Origin: Candidatus Endomicrobiellum roisinitermitis
Lineage (GTDB): Bacteria; Elusimicrobiota; Endomicrobiia; Endomicrobiales; Endomicrobiaceae
NCBI GenBank assembly: GCA_031287855.1
Contig: JAITSL010000050.1
Location: 1-64,000, forward strand
Reading direction: 5' to 3'
DNA: 64,000 nt
The notes under the pieces are model-generated. The model was given only the letters and a program-made list of their open reading frames with translations. It did no database searches and was not told the DNA's origin. The stretch's first letter is position 1. Each line of letters starts with the position of its first letter. Shown one piece after another: positions 1 to 8,675 of the stretch. A program made the position numbers and the translations under genes.

Positions 1-107
1 GGCTTGGAGGAAAATCCAGTCAGGGATTTTACCGAAAAGGAATCCCTCTCTCTCCGTACACTTTTAGGGTCAAAGTTAGTAGAAATAGTAAATTTAAGTT
101 TTAGGGT

Positions 108-141
108 CATAGGCAAAGCCAACGATTTGGCTTTGCCTATG
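108..141. repeat. Perfect 15-bp inverted repeat
   Basis: The arms are cataggcaaagccaa (108-122) and its exact reverse complement (127-141), with a 4-nt loop. The right arm overlaps the 3' end of the decayed primase-like gene on the minus strand, so it could be that gene's terminator or a leftover element end. There is no clear T-run, so its function is open. Confidence 0.75.
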
Positions 142-470
142 GGATTTGAAGCTCGGAGCGTATTTTTTTTGAAAAGAACACGCTAGGATGCACTCCATAG
201 TTTACTACAACGCCAGTAGGCATATCAACATACGCACCATATAGTTTAACTTTTTTGCAAGTTTGTTAATTTGAGCTATTTTACAACCACCACACTCTGA
301 GCATATATAATAGCTATCTTTTTCAATAACAGTGCACGCAGCAGTGTTCTCATGTGGGGAACAAAAACAATAGAGGAGGTTATTTTGATTTGTTTTCGAA
401 GCTATTTTTGGAGTGGCTTCTGGCCGGAGGAATAATTTCTTTAATCTTTGAAGGTGATAAACCGTTTATA
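137..470 (-). pseudogene. Decayed primase-like CHC2 zinc-finger protein
   Basis: On the minus strand an open frame without a start codon encodes a zinc-finger-like segment: a C-x-C-x2-H pattern (YCFCSPHENTAACTV), then YYICSECGG. This is the layout of the CHC2 zinc-binding domain of DnaG-type and phage or plasmid primases. About 15 codons further on, near 245, the frame slips; the next frame continues (YGAYVDMPTGVVVNYG) to a stop at 137-139. No catalytic TOPRIM part is present, so this is a broken fragment, probably from a phage or plasmid. Any finger protein with the same Cys/His spacing could give this pattern. The two-frame continuity makes a real former gene more likely than chance. Confidence 0.45.
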
Positions 471-751
471 GTTGGAGTGGTAAAACTTCTTGATAAGAGT
501 ACTTTTTGAAACTACAAAGTAAGTTAGACATTAATAAGTTTTTTAAAAGCATACCATGATTTGCATTGATTGCGGTTGTTGTTTTAGCTTGTAAAATTTT
601 GCGTATAAATCTTAGTTTTATAGCTACTTGGAGATTATACCGATACCTGCTCTGTAAAATAGTTAATAAAGACACCCTAAATTTCCCATATATTTCCTTA
701 TACGGTTTTAATGGTTTAGAAAGAGCGATTGTAACTTTTTTGACCACGCTA
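471..751. other. Gene-free stretch, nothing recognised
   Basis: Between the primase-like remnant and the palindrome at 752 there are only short open frames on both strands with no family resemblance I can name. A 93-codon minus-strand frame (466-747, GTG start) begins 4 nt from the palindrome, but it has no ribosome-binding site and no recognisable motif. I do not call it a gene. Confidence 0.4.
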
Positions 752-794
752 TTTTAAGGATAATTTGCAATGATATTGCAAATTATCCTTAAAA
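752..794. repeat. Perfect 19-bp palindrome upstream of DUF4143 ATPase
   Basis: The left arm ttttaaggataatttgcaa (752-770) is exactly complementary to 776-794, with a 5-nt loop (tgata). It ends 33 nt before the GTG start of the ATPase at 828. No T-run follows, so it does not look like a simple terminator. It could be an operator for a dimeric regulator, an mRNA leader hairpin, or an end of a mobile unit. A second 19-bp palindrome sits in the same place before another DUF4143 gene (13834-13878). Confidence 0.85.
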
Positions 795-827
795 TTATTA
801 TGATTGTAATTACAGGAGGTTAGACAA

Positions 828-2042
828 GTGTATTACAAAAGAACTCTTTCAAAAATCATTAAGAATGCATCCACCACATTCCCAGCAGTGCTTATTAATG
901 GGCCTCGTCAAGTAGGCAAAACAACACTTTTTGAGTATTTGATAAATGATAAAAGAACTTATGTATCACTTGATGACCCACGTGTTAGATCTATTGCAAA
1001 AAGTGATCCTGCCTTATTTTTTAAAACATATGCTCCTCCAATTTTAATAGATGAGATACAATATGTTCCAGAGCTGTTTCCTTATATAAAGATGATCATA
1101 GATAAAGAAAAAAAGAATGATTTGTTTTGGCTAACAGGTTCGCAAATGTTTTATTTAATGAAAAATATTACAGAGAGTTTAGCTGGACGAGTTGCAGTAT
1201 TAAATTTGCAAGGGTTATCTCAAAGAGAAAAGAATAAAAAACCAGATTGTTTACCATTTTTGCCTTCTTTTGAACTGAACAATAAAAAAAATACGCCAGC
1301 TTTAAATTTAGAAGAAATATATGCAATAATTTGGAAAGGGTCATATCCCCGCTTATTAACTGAAACTAAAATGAAGTGGGAACTGTTTTATGATTCTTAT
1401 ATAAATACGTATATTGAAAAAGACGTTAAAGCTCTTGTTAATATTATACAAGAACATAATTTTTTAAATTTTTTAAAAATTGTAGCTGCTAGAACAGGCC
1501 AACTATTAAATTATAATAGTATCGCTAGCGATATAGGAATAAGTGTAAATACAGTAAAATCTTGGGTATCAATTTTAGAAACATCTGGGTTAATTTTTCT
1601 TTTATATCCATATTCAACCAATGTTACTACAAGAGTTGTAAAAACTCCAAAACTTTATTTTTTTGATACTGGTCTTGTATGCTATTTGACTGGCTGGGAT
1701 ACTGTAAAAGTTTTGCAAAATGGAGCTATGAACGGAGCTATGTTAGAGACATATGTAATATCTGAAATTATAAAAAGCTATTGGCATAATGGCAAACGAG
1801 CCAGAGTCTATTTTTATAGAGATAAAAATCAAAAAGAAATCGATTTAATTATAGAACAAAATAATATGCTCTATCCTATTGAAATCAAGCGCACAGCTAA
1901 CCCTACGGCAAATGATGTAAAAAATTTTAATATTTTAAAATCTTTTAAAAAAAATATTGGAGCAGGCGCAATTGTTTGTTTAGTAGATTCACCACTGCCT
2001 ATAACGAAAAATACTTTGGCTATACCTTTGACATATTTATAA
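828..2042 (+). CDS. DUF4143-type AAA+ ATPase
   Basis: The 404-residue protein has a P-loop NTPase core and a C-terminal DUF4143 region. Walker A is GPRQVGKTT (residues 25-33) and Walker B is LIDEIQ (73-78), followed by a LTGSQ sensor-like motif. Near the C-terminus, EIDLII...YPIEIKRT has the spacing of a PD-(D/E)XK nuclease-like fold, as in other DUF4143 proteins. The start is GTG at 828, supported by aggagg at 814-819. Proteins of this family are common, often multicopy, and of unknown biological role; links to defence or toxin systems have been suggested but not settled. It is closely similar to the product of 3458-4678 and more distantly to the broken copy at 13899. A palindrome lies just upstream. 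Confidence 0.88.
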   Translation: MYYKRTLSKIIKNASTTFPAVLINGPRQVGKTTLFEYLINDKRTYVSLDDPRVRSIAKSDPALFFKTYAPPILIDEIQYVPELFPYIKMIIDKEKKNDLFWLTGSQMFYLMKNITESLAGRVAVLNLQGLSQREKNKKPDCLPFLPSFELNNKKNTPALNLEEIYAIIWKGSYPRLLTETKMKWELFYDSYINTYIEKDVKALVNIIQEHNFLNFLKIVAARTGQLLNYNSIASDIGISVNTVKSWVSILETSGLIFLLYPYSTNVTTRVVKTPKLYFFDTGLVCYLTGWDTVKVLQNGAMNGAMLETYVISEIIKSYWHNGKRARVYFYRDKNQKEIDLIIEQNNMLYPIEIKRTANPTANDVKNFNILKSFKKNIGAGAIVCLVDSPLPITKNTLAIPLTYL

Positions 2043-2068
2043 AACCGATTTATCAACATGCTATCTAA

Positions 2069-2312
2069 TTACTCCCACAAATAATTTACTGGAACTGTCC
2101 ATACATTTCCTCCAAACGGTACGAGTCCGTTTCCAGTAGTAAATTACAATTCCTTTTTTTAAGGAACAATGTTATGAAATTAAGGATAGATAACTCTGAT
2201 AAGATTTTAAACTAGATCAGACTTAAACTTTACCTTCCCATAATTACCACCATTTGTACTACCATTGCCTGCAACACTAAACGTGATATCATAATTGTTT
2301 GTCCTGCTACAC
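2069..2312 (-). pseudogene. Fragments of a secreted/surface protein
   Basis: No intact gene is present, but two minus-strand frames read as beta-rich, Gly/Asn/Thr-rich segments typical of bacterial surface proteins: NNYDITFSVAGNGSTNGG (about 2216-2310) and TGNGLVPFGGNVWTVPVNYL, ending at 2069-2071. The style matches pieces around 38.34-39.13 kb, which suggests decayed members of one surface-protein family. A sequence near 2190-2216 (aagattttaaactagatca) also resembles the terminal repeat of the MITE-like element, so element activity may have contributed. Assignment to a named family is not possible. Confidence 0.35.
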
Positions 2313-2684
2313 TTATGTTTGTAGGTTAGAATTTTCTCTTCTTAATAGTATCCCTTTCATTGTATGATTGTTAAACATCATCATTGCAGTTTTTATGTTT
2401 TCTTCTGTGCAATTAAGGAGTACTTTCACTTCGGAATCTTTTTTAACCGGGTCAAGGCTACAAATTATACCCACAATTTTTAAACTTTCGTCATCACCTT
2501 TTACCAAATCTATGCCACTACCATCTTGGGATTTAGTACCATTAATATAACCATAATCTATAAGATAAATTAAGTTTGGAAATCGTGGATGCGGAGTATC
2601 TTTTGGTCTATCTATGGTTATTCCATTTTGTTCAACCCATTGTTCTAAAGTTTTAAAAAAATCTTCATTTTTTTCGTAAGACAT
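2313..2684 (-). CDS. Inorganic pyrophosphatase-like protein
   Basis: A 123-residue protein resembling the short pyrophosphatase-like family of clostridia and other anaerobes. It has the motif IDRPKDTPHPRFP near residue 24, then LIDYGYINGTKSQDGSGIDL (about 40-59), a D-x-x-x-K-K-D-SE stretch, CTEE, and a C-terminal MKGILLRR. These match the conserved blocks of that family. It is much shorter than classical PpaA (about 175 residues), so PPi hydrolysis is inferred, not certain. The ATG start at 2684 is preceded by ggagg about 8 nt upstream. It stands alone between degenerate surface-protein DNA and a MITE-like element. The reading frame is intact. Confidence 0.7.
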   Translation of the reverse strand: MSYEKNEDFFKTLEQWVEQNGITIDRPKDTPHPRFPNLIYLIDYGYINGTKSQDGSGIDLVKGDDESLKIVGIICSLDPVKKDSEVKVLLNCTEENIKTAMMMFNNHTMKGILLRRENSNLQT

Positions 2685-2937
2685 ATAAAAATCCTCCGAT
2701 GTTAAAAGTACTATAAATTTAAGTTATTCCTTCACGCATATCTTCTATAGGAAATTTTGATTTTGCTCGTAACGACATTTATGCAATGCCAGCATACACA
2801 GCGTATGCCCATACAAAAACGCTATTTTTAACTTTGAAAGAGAGCCAGCAAGCAATAAAAGTTCTGGTTTTTTCATAACGCAATTATAGCAAATAAGCTA
2901 TCTACGCCAAAGCAACAACACACAATGCAGCAGATAT

Positions 2938-3293
2938 TGGTCTAGTTTAGAATCTTAACGGAGTTACCTCAAAGAGCAAGCTTATGAGCAATAAACATTT
3001 AATATTTCAAAAGGGGTTTCTCTAACAACCCTAATGCCTATGATTACTGTGAATTTTTTGGCAATGCAAGGCAAAAAACACAGACTTTATAGTGTAATAA
3101 ACACAAGTTTTTTAACGCAGCAGTGTAGAAAAAGGCATAGTAAGAATATGCTAAGGTTTTTAGACAGACCCAATTCATTGTGTGAAGCAAAATACATAAT
3201 ATAAGTCTTTCTTGTATTATTTTGCTAGTTTGCTAATTTGTTTAAATGTTTGTTGCGACTCTAGTAACCTAGGTAAGATACTAAGCTAGACCA
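2938..3293. mobile_element. MITE-like element copy 1 (nested, 356 bp)
   Basis: The ends are imperfect inverted repeats: the left end tggtctagtttagaatctta and the right end, whose reverse complement is tggtctagcttagtatctta. Inside, 3013-3171 is a second segment whose ends are also inverted repeats (gggtttctctaacaaccc against the complement of ggtttttagacagaccc). There is no transposase frame. Related copies occur at 5630-6004, 25554-25774, 38589-38906 and 63921-63970. A target duplication is not clear. Confidence 0.8.
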
Positions 3294-3386
3294 ACCAACA
3301 TATTTTCTATTTTTATGTGCATAACAAGTAAAAACATTGCACATATTTCAGTTGTTAGTAGATAAGATGAAAATATGAGCTTATTT

Positions 3387-3415
3387 TTGACAATCAACTT
3401 TTTTTCGTTTATAAT
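3387..3415 (+). promoter_or_regulatory. Consensus sigma-70 promoter
   Basis: A perfect -35 TTGACA (3387-3392) and a perfect -10 TATAAT (3410-3415) are separated by 17 nt. Transcription would begin near 3422. That nearly excludes the upstream ATG at 3425 as the start of the following gene and supports ATG 3458. Confidence 0.85.
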
Positions 3416-3457
3416 TGCATAGGTATGTCAAAATATCCGAAACAGAAAAGGGAAATT

Positions 3458-4678
3458 ATGTTTAAACGAACAATACAGTCTGTAATTGAAAAAATAACAA
3501 AAGGGTTCCCTGTGATATTGTTAACTGGTATGAGACAAGTTGGTAAAAGTTGGTTGATGAATCATTTGGCAGAAAAAGGACGCAAGTATGTAACCCTTGA
3601 TGATTTAAAAGCTCGCAATCTTGCAAAAAATGATCCTGAAAGATTTATTCAAGAAAATGAGCCTCCTATTATAATAGACGAGGTACAATACGCTCTAGAA
3701 TTGTTCACTTATATTAAAATTTATTCTGACAAGGTAAATAAAGATGGACTATTTTGGCTTACAGGTTCTCAGAAATACAGGCTTATGCAAGGTGTTAGAG
3801 AATCGCTTGCGGGTCGTGTTGCTATACTTGATATGTTAGGACTATCGCATAAAGAAATTATTAAAAAACCTTTTGAGTCAAAACCATTTTTACCATCTAA
3901 AGAGCTGGCTTTAAAAAAAAGTTTGTCAAAACCTTTTACGTCACCTCAAATTTTTGAAAAAATATGGCAAGGGTCTTTTCCACGAATTATAGCTAACAAA
4001 AATACTGGCAGAAAAATTTTTTACGATTCTTATATTCAAACTTATATAGAGCGCGATGTTAGAGATTTTTATAATATAGAAAACGAGTTAGATTTTTACA
4101 ATTTTCTTATTGCTGTTGCTGCAAGAACAGGTCAACTGTTAAATTATTCTGACTTGAGCAAGGATGTGCATATTGATATAAGAACAGCAAAGTTGTGGCT
4201 TGAAATTTTAGAGCGGTCTGGCGTAGTACAGTTAATTTATCCGTACAGTTCAAACATTGCAAGTAGAGTTATAAAAACGCCAAAAATTTACTTTCTTGAT
4301 ACAGGGCTTGCATCGTTTTTATGTTCTTGGGATTCACCTGATTCTCTCAAAAATGGTGCCCAAAGTGGAAACATGCTTGAAACTTACGTATTTTCTGAAA
4401 TTTTAAAATCTTATTTGCACAATGGCGATAAACCAAATATATATTTTTATAGAGATAAAGATCAAAAAGAAATTGATTTTATAATTGAGAAAGATATGAC
4501 TTTGTATCCTATAGAAGTTAAAAAAACTGCAACCCCGGACTTTGGAGACTATAAAAATTTTAAGACTCTTTCTATATTAAAAAAAAAGGTTGGTACAGGG
4601 GCTGTAATTTGTCTGTATAAAAAAGTGATGTCTATACCAAACGAAAACATTATAATTGTACCAGTTTTAGAAATATAA
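3458..4678 (+). CDS. DUF4143-type AAA+ ATPase (paralogue)
   Basis: A 406-residue paralogue of the ATPase at 828, alignable over its whole length. Walker A is GMRQVGKS (residues 24-31) and Walker B is IIIDEVQ, followed by WLTGSQ. The C-terminal region carries EIDFII...LYPIEVKKT, the nuclease-like DUF4143 signature. ATG 3458 is preferred over ATG 3425, because it has aaaggga about 8 nt upstream, aligns with the start of the paralogue, and leaves a leader after the consensus promoter at 3387-3415. Role unknown. Unlike the other two copies, no 19-bp palindrome precedes it; a MITE-like element ends about 165 nt upstream. Confidence 0.87.
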   Translation: MFKRTIQSVIEKITKGFPVILLTGMRQVGKSWLMNHLAEKGRKYVTLDDLKARNLAKNDPERFIQENEPPIIIDEVQYALELFTYIKIYSDKVNKDGLFWLTGSQKYRLMQGVRESLAGRVAILDMLGLSHKEIIKKPFESKPFLPSKELALKKSLSKPFTSPQIFEKIWQGSFPRIIANKNTGRKIFYDSYIQTYIERDVRDFYNIENELDFYNFLIAVAARTGQLLNYSDLSKDVHIDIRTAKLWLEILERSGVVQLIYPYSSNIASRVIKTPKIYFLDTGLASFLCSWDSPDSLKNGAQSGNMLETYVFSEILKSYLHNGDKPNIYFYRDKDQKEIDFIIEKDMTLYPIEVKKTATPDFGDYKNFKTLSILKKKVGTGAVICLYKKVMSIPNENIIIVPVLEI

Positions 4679-4801
4679 AGTTTTATTGTATATCTAACAC
4701 AGAATTCAAAATAAGGTTAGCATTGATTTTGTATTTATGATAATAAAAAAGTGAGTTTAGAATTCTTTTAATAATTTGTACTTGTTAAAAAAGGATAACA
4801 T

Positions 4802-5539
4802 ATGCAAGAAGCTTTACAAGATACTATAAATGTTTTAGGTAAATCAAAATACGTAATAGCTTTTACAGGTGCAGGCATTTCTGTTGCAAGTGGTATTCCT
4901 TCTTTTCGTGGAGAAAATGGTATTTGGAACAAGTATGAAGAAAAACTTTTTGATATAAACTATTTTATAAACCATACGCAAGAAACTTGGAGTATGCTTT
5001 GCGATGGGTTTTATGAAACTACTCTTAAGGCAACACCAAATGCAGCTCACGTTGCAATTGTCAAACTTGAGCAAAGCGGATTGTTAAAGTCTGTAGTTAC
5101 TCAAAATATTGATAACTTGCATACAAAAGCTGGAAATAAAAATGTCTATGAGCTTCACGGTAATGCGCAAAGACTGATTTGCATGAAAGACAATAGTAAG
5201 TACTCTATCACAGATTTTGATTTACAAGTTGCCCCTTGTTGCAAACTTTGTAATGCAATACTAAAGCCAGACTTTGTGTTTTTTGGAGAGATGTTGCCAG
5301 AATATGATCTGCAAATGTCTATAAAAGAGTGCTCTATATGTGATGTTATGCTTGTTATAGGTTCTACTGGCACTGTTTATCCTGCAGCTTCACTTCCATT
5401 TGAAGCGAAAAAACATAAGGCCACTATTATTGAAATTAACCCTTTGCCATCAACTTTTACAAACAATATTACAGACATTTTTATTTCATTAAAAGCTACA
5501 GAAGCAATGACTGAGATAATTAAACATTTCAACTTGTAA
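4802..5539 (+). CDS. cobB: NAD-dependent protein deacylase (sirtuin)
   Basis: A 245-residue SIR2-family protein, which removes acyl groups from lysines using NAD+. Visible motifs are GAGISVASGIPSFRG (23-37, NAD binding), TQNIDNLH (100-107) and the catalytic His in ELHG (His119). GSTGTVYPA near the C-terminus replaces the usual GTSxxVxPA. The small zinc-binding domain looks degenerate: C127 is followed by x-x-D rather than x-x-C, while the second pair (C147, C150) is kept with an extra C146. The gene stands alone and is followed by a hairpin and a MITE-like element. The SIR2 call is secure; substrate is unknown and the symbol is by family only. Confidence 0.92.
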   Translation: MQEALQDTINVLGKSKYVIAFTGAGISVASGIPSFRGENGIWNKYEEKLFDINYFINHTQETWSMLCDGFYETTLKATPNAAHVAIVKLEQSGLLKSVVTQNIDNLHTKAGNKNVYELHGNAQRLICMKDNSKYSITDFDLQVAPCCKLCNAILKPDFVFFGEMLPEYDLQMSIKECSICDVMLVIGSTGTVYPAASLPFEAKKHKATIIEINPLPSTFTNNITDIFISLKATEAMTEIIKHFNL

Positions 5540-5573
5540 TGAGTTAATCGACCATTAGCGAAGATACGTTATT

Positions 5574-5603
5574 GTAAAAGTTCAAATTTATATTAACTTT
5601 TAC
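5574..5603 (+). terminator. Hairpin after the sirtuin gene
   Basis: A 9-bp perfect stem (gtaaaagtt / aacttttac) with a 12-nt loop lies 35 nt past the stop codon. It is AT-rich and lacks a convincing T-run, so terminator activity is only plausible. Confidence 0.35.
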
Positions 5604-5629
5604 ATTCGCTTGACACATAAACAGTTAGC

Positions 5630-6004
5630 TGGTCTAGTTTAGTATCTTAACGGAGTTACCTCAAAGAGCAAGCTTATGAGCAATAAACATTTAATATTCC
5701 AAAAGGGCTGTGTCTAAAAACCCTAATGCATATAGTTGCTGTGAATTTTTTGACAATGCAAGGCAAAAAACGCAGGGCTTATAGTGATAAACACAAGTTT
5801 TTTAACGCAGCAGTGTAGAAAAAGGCACAGTAAGGATACGCACTAAGGTTTTTAGATAGACCCCATTCAGTGTTTGAAGCAAAATACATATAAGTCTTTC
5901 TTAGCTTATTATTTTGCAAGTTTGCTAATTTGATTAAATGTTTGTTGCGATTGCTCTGTGAGTGAGACACTCTAGTAACGTAGATAAGATTCTAAACTAG
6001 ACCA
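5630..6004. mobile_element. MITE-like element copy 2 (nested, 375 bp)
   Basis: Same orientation as copy 1. It starts with tggtctagtttagtatctta and ends with the complementary taagattctaaactagacca. The inner segment is 5705-5864 and is bounded by its own inverted repeats (gggctgtgtctaaaaaccct against aggtttttagatagacccc). The flanks agc (5627-5629) and agc (6005-6007) could be a 3-bp target duplication. No coding capacity was recognised. Confidence 0.8.
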
Positions 6005-6170
6005 AGCAAGCATACATTTATTTGCGAGTTTATATCTTTATATGATAATATTTGCTTTACATTTGTTAACGTTTCTAAAATGTTTTAATTTTTAAAGACT
6101 AGGTTATTAAAATGTATGGGTTGCGGGTTCATTTAACACAGTCTATAGTTTAGTAAAGGGTTAAGTAGTT

Positions 6171-6812
6171 ATGAAGAAGATAATGCCAAAAGGATTTTAT
6201 GCTATAACAGATGAAAAGTTGTCAAATGGGAAAGATAACATCGAAGTAGTTAAAGAGATGTTAGACAGCGGAGTAAAAATTTTACAATATAGAGAAAAAC
6301 ATAAACAAAAAATAGAAAAATTTAAACAATGTGAAATTATACGTAAATTGACGCAACAGTATAGCTGTCTTTTTATTGTAAACGATGATATAGACATAGC
6401 TTTAGCTGTAAAAAGTGATGGTCTTCATATAGGGCAAACCGATTTGCCTATAAGAAAAACAAGAGAACTTGTAGGACCTAACATGATTATAGGTTTATCA
6501 ACGCAATTCCAAAACCAAGCTTTACTTGCGCAAGAAGAGGGTGCAGATTATATAGGAGTAGGGCCGATATACCAAACTTTTACAAAAGATGATGCTTCGA
6601 GTCCTGTAGGCTTAGAATATTTAAAATTTTGTGTAGATAATATAAAAATTCCAAAAGTTGCAATTGGGGGTATTAAATTTTCAAATATTAAACAAGTCTT
6701 AAAATATAAGCCGGACAACGTTTGCATGATATCAGAAATTGTAATATCAAACAATATAAAGGGCACAATCAAAAAAGTAAAAGAGTTAATTAATGATCAA
6801 GATTATAACTAA
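6171..6812 (+). CDS. thiE: Thiamine-phosphate synthase
   Basis: A 213-residue TIM-barrel enzyme joining HMP pyrophosphate and the thiazole phosphate to give thiamine phosphate. Conserved blocks are YAITDEKL at the N-terminus, LQYREK (about 38-43), IVNDDIDIA, GLHIGQTDLP, IIGLSTQ, DYIGVGPIYQT...K and VAIGGI. Length is normal for ThiE. A strong ribosome-binding site is not obvious (aaaggg lies 14 nt upstream), but homology fits the ATG at 6171 or the next ATG. No TPP riboswitch was seen upstream. The partner genes thiD2 and thiC are at 30.8 and 32.8 kb. Confidence 0.92.
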   Translation: MKKIMPKGFYAITDEKLSNGKDNIEVVKEMLDSGVKILQYREKHKQKIEKFKQCEIIRKLTQQYSCLFIVNDDIDIALAVKSDGLHIGQTDLPIRKTRELVGPNMIIGLSTQFQNQALLAQEEGADYIGVGPIYQTFTKDDASSPVGLEYLKFCVDNIKIPKVAIGGIKFSNIKQVLKYKPDNVCMISEIVISNNIKGTIKKVKELINDQDYN

Positions 6813-7118
6813 AAGGTTTAATATAAACACTAAACACACTGTAAATATTTACGATTTTTTACGATGTAGTAAATACTACCCATACACATTGCAAACAATT
6901 TCCCAATAAAATGTTTAACAAGTAAAGTTACGTATCGATCTTTTAGTATTTTAATACTTAAAAGAACTTGTAGTAAAAATTTTATAAGTTGTTTTGACTA
7001 TATGTGTCTATTTAAAGAGTTAACAAAGTTAATATTAAATAAATTCCCAAGTATACTTTGCAAAATTTATAACGTTTTGATATATAAAACGAGTTGTTAA
7101 TAAAAAAGGAGTTTAAGT
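6813..7118. other. Gene-free stretch with small hairpins
   Basis: No coding frame or RNA gene was recognised here. An imperfect inverted repeat (cttttagtatt against aatacttaaaag) lies near 6939-6963. A 6-bp stem (cgtttt / aaaacg) lies near 7074-7092, just before the transporter gene. The ribosome-binding site for that gene (aaggag) lies at the right end. Confidence 0.4.
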
Positions 7119-8339
7119 ATGAGAAAATTTGTAAATAGTTTACCAGCAAAATTGATTCTAAGCATGATTGTTGGAAGCATAGCTGGCTGTTATGTTGAAA
7201 ATAATATTATGCAAGTTATTGTTACTATAGAGAAACTTTTAGGATCTTTTATTTTCTTTTGTGTTCCTCTTATTGTAATTGGTTTTATAACGCCCTCAAT
7301 TACTAAACTAGGACAAAGTGTTTCTAAAGTTTTAGGGCTTGCTTTTTTGTTAGCTTATATATCAAGCATTGGCGCAGCATTTATGTCTTTATTTGCAGGG
7401 TTTGAGCTTATTCCTCATTTAAACATTAGTTCACATGTTATGCAGGCAAAAGAGTTACCAAAAGTAATATTTGAGTTAAATGTCACCCCTATTATAAATG
7501 CTATGGGCGCTTTATTTATTTCTGTTATTATTGGGATAGCAGCTTGTTGGACAAAGTCTACAATAGCAATAAAATTATTAGAAGAATTTCACCAGATAGT
7601 TCTTTCTATAGTTACAAGGATATTAGTTCCAATATTACCTTTTTTTGTTGGTTGCACATTTTGTTCTTTATCTTATGAAGGCGTTATCGCAAAACAGTTA
7701 CCGATTTTTGCAGTCGTAGTGTTAATTGTAATTGTAGAGCATTATATATGGCTTACAGTTTTGTATGGTATTGCTGCTATATATTCTAAAAAAAGTCCTT
7801 TTAAAATTTTAAAATATTATGGACCTGCATATCTTATAGCAATTGGTACTATGAGCTCGGCTGCTACTTTGCCTATAGCCTTAGAATGTGCAAGAAAGTC
7901 AGAAGTGTTACGTGAGGATATGGTAGATTTTGGTATACCGCTCTTTTCAAATATACATGTTTGTGGGTCTGTTCTTACTGAAGTATTTTTTGTAATGGTT
8001 GTTTCTCAAATCTATTATGGTCACTTGCCTTCTGTAGGACTTATGGTTTTGTTTTGTTTGTTGTTAGGATTGTTTGCTGTAGGAGCTCCAGGTGTACCAG
8101 GTGGTACAGTAATAGCATCTTTAGGGCTTATCATCAGTGTGCTTGGGTTTGATAGCAGCGCAACAGCACTTATTCTTAGTATTTTCGCATTGCAAGACAG
8201 TTTTGGTACAGCTTGCAATATTACAGGAGATGGTGCTTTGACACTTATACTTACAAAGTTTGTTGAAAAGCTTAAACCAAACGCCAAATTTATAAATGAT
8301 AATTTAAATAATTCTTTAAGTTGTGCAGAAAAAATATAA
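7119..8339 (+). CDS. Dicarboxylate/amino acid:cation symporter (DAACS)
   Basis: A 406-residue inner-membrane transporter of the DAACS (GltP/DctA/SstT) family, which takes up acidic or small neutral amino acids or dicarboxylates with Na+ or H+. It starts like the family (LPAKLILSMIVGSIAG) and carries the re-entrant-loop and substrate regions: TMSSAATLPIALECAR, PGVPGGTVIASLGLI and DSFGTACNITGDGALTLIL. The D-x-x-x-T-x-x-N-x-x-G-D/N pattern is intact. aaggag lies 7-8 nt upstream of ATG 7119. Substrate cannot be fixed from sequence. In a host-associated bacterium, glutamate, aspartate or serine uptake is reasonable. A second Na+-coupled transporter follows at 8676. Confidence 0.9.
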   Translation: MRKFVNSLPAKLILSMIVGSIAGCYVENNIMQVIVTIEKLLGSFIFFCVPLIVIGFITPSITKLGQSVSKVLGLAFLLAYISSIGAAFMSLFAGFELIPHLNISSHVMQAKELPKVIFELNVTPIINAMGALFISVIIGIAACWTKSTIAIKLLEEFHQIVLSIVTRILVPILPFFVGCTFCSLSYEGVIAKQLPIFAVVVLIVIVEHYIWLTVLYGIAAIYSKKSPFKILKYYGPAYLIAIGTMSSAATLPIALECARKSEVLREDMVDFGIPLFSNIHVCGSVLTEVFFVMVVSQIYYGHLPSVGLMVLFCLLLGLFAVGAPGVPGGTVIASLGLIISVLGFDSSATALILSIFALQDSFGTACNITGDGALTLILTKFVEKLKPNAKFINDNLNNSLSCAEKI

Positions 8340-8675
8340 GCTTGGTTGTAAGGGTTAATATAGTTTAGTATCGTAATAGTGGTATCTTAAACTTGATTTT
8401 GTACTTTTTTGAAAATTTTAATGATTCTCTCATAAGAAGTTGAGTGTGGGAACTTAAAGGACAAAATTAGGGTATATCTGTTTGGTTCCCTTTACTTTTT
8501 AATGACATACTTTAAAAATTTATTGATATATTTTTCAAAAAAAAATAAAATATATTACGTTGCTTTCTTTATTAAGTAAAGCAACAAAATTGCTAAGAGA
8601 ATAGTTCTCTTTATGCTCTTTGTTTTTTTGAGCAAGATTTAGACAACAAGATAAAAAATATAGGAGAATTGCCAA
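8340..8675. other. Gene-free stretch with hairpin and element relic
   Basis: No gene seen. Near 8361-8394, tagtttagtatc and gtatcttaaact face each other and resemble the two ends of the MITE-like element without its middle; this may be a relic or chance. An 8-bp perfect stem (gttgcttt 8559-8566 / aaagcaac 8578-8585) lies about 90 nt before the next gene and could sit in its leader. Confidence 0.35.

Noticed and set aside
4-186. 60-codon plus-strand frame at the left edge
   Set aside because: It crosses the 15-bp palindrome and the minus-strand primase-like remnant, and its sequence resembles no protein family.
5779-5970. 63-codon minus-strand frame inside MITE-like copy 2
   Set aside because: It is not conserved in the other copies, has no ribosome-binding site and no recognisable motif.
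2938-6004. The two long similar stretches at 2.9-3.3 and 5.6-6.0 kb as a CRISPR or tandem array
   Set aside because: They are single, widely spaced copies with inverted ends, not regularly spaced short repeats.
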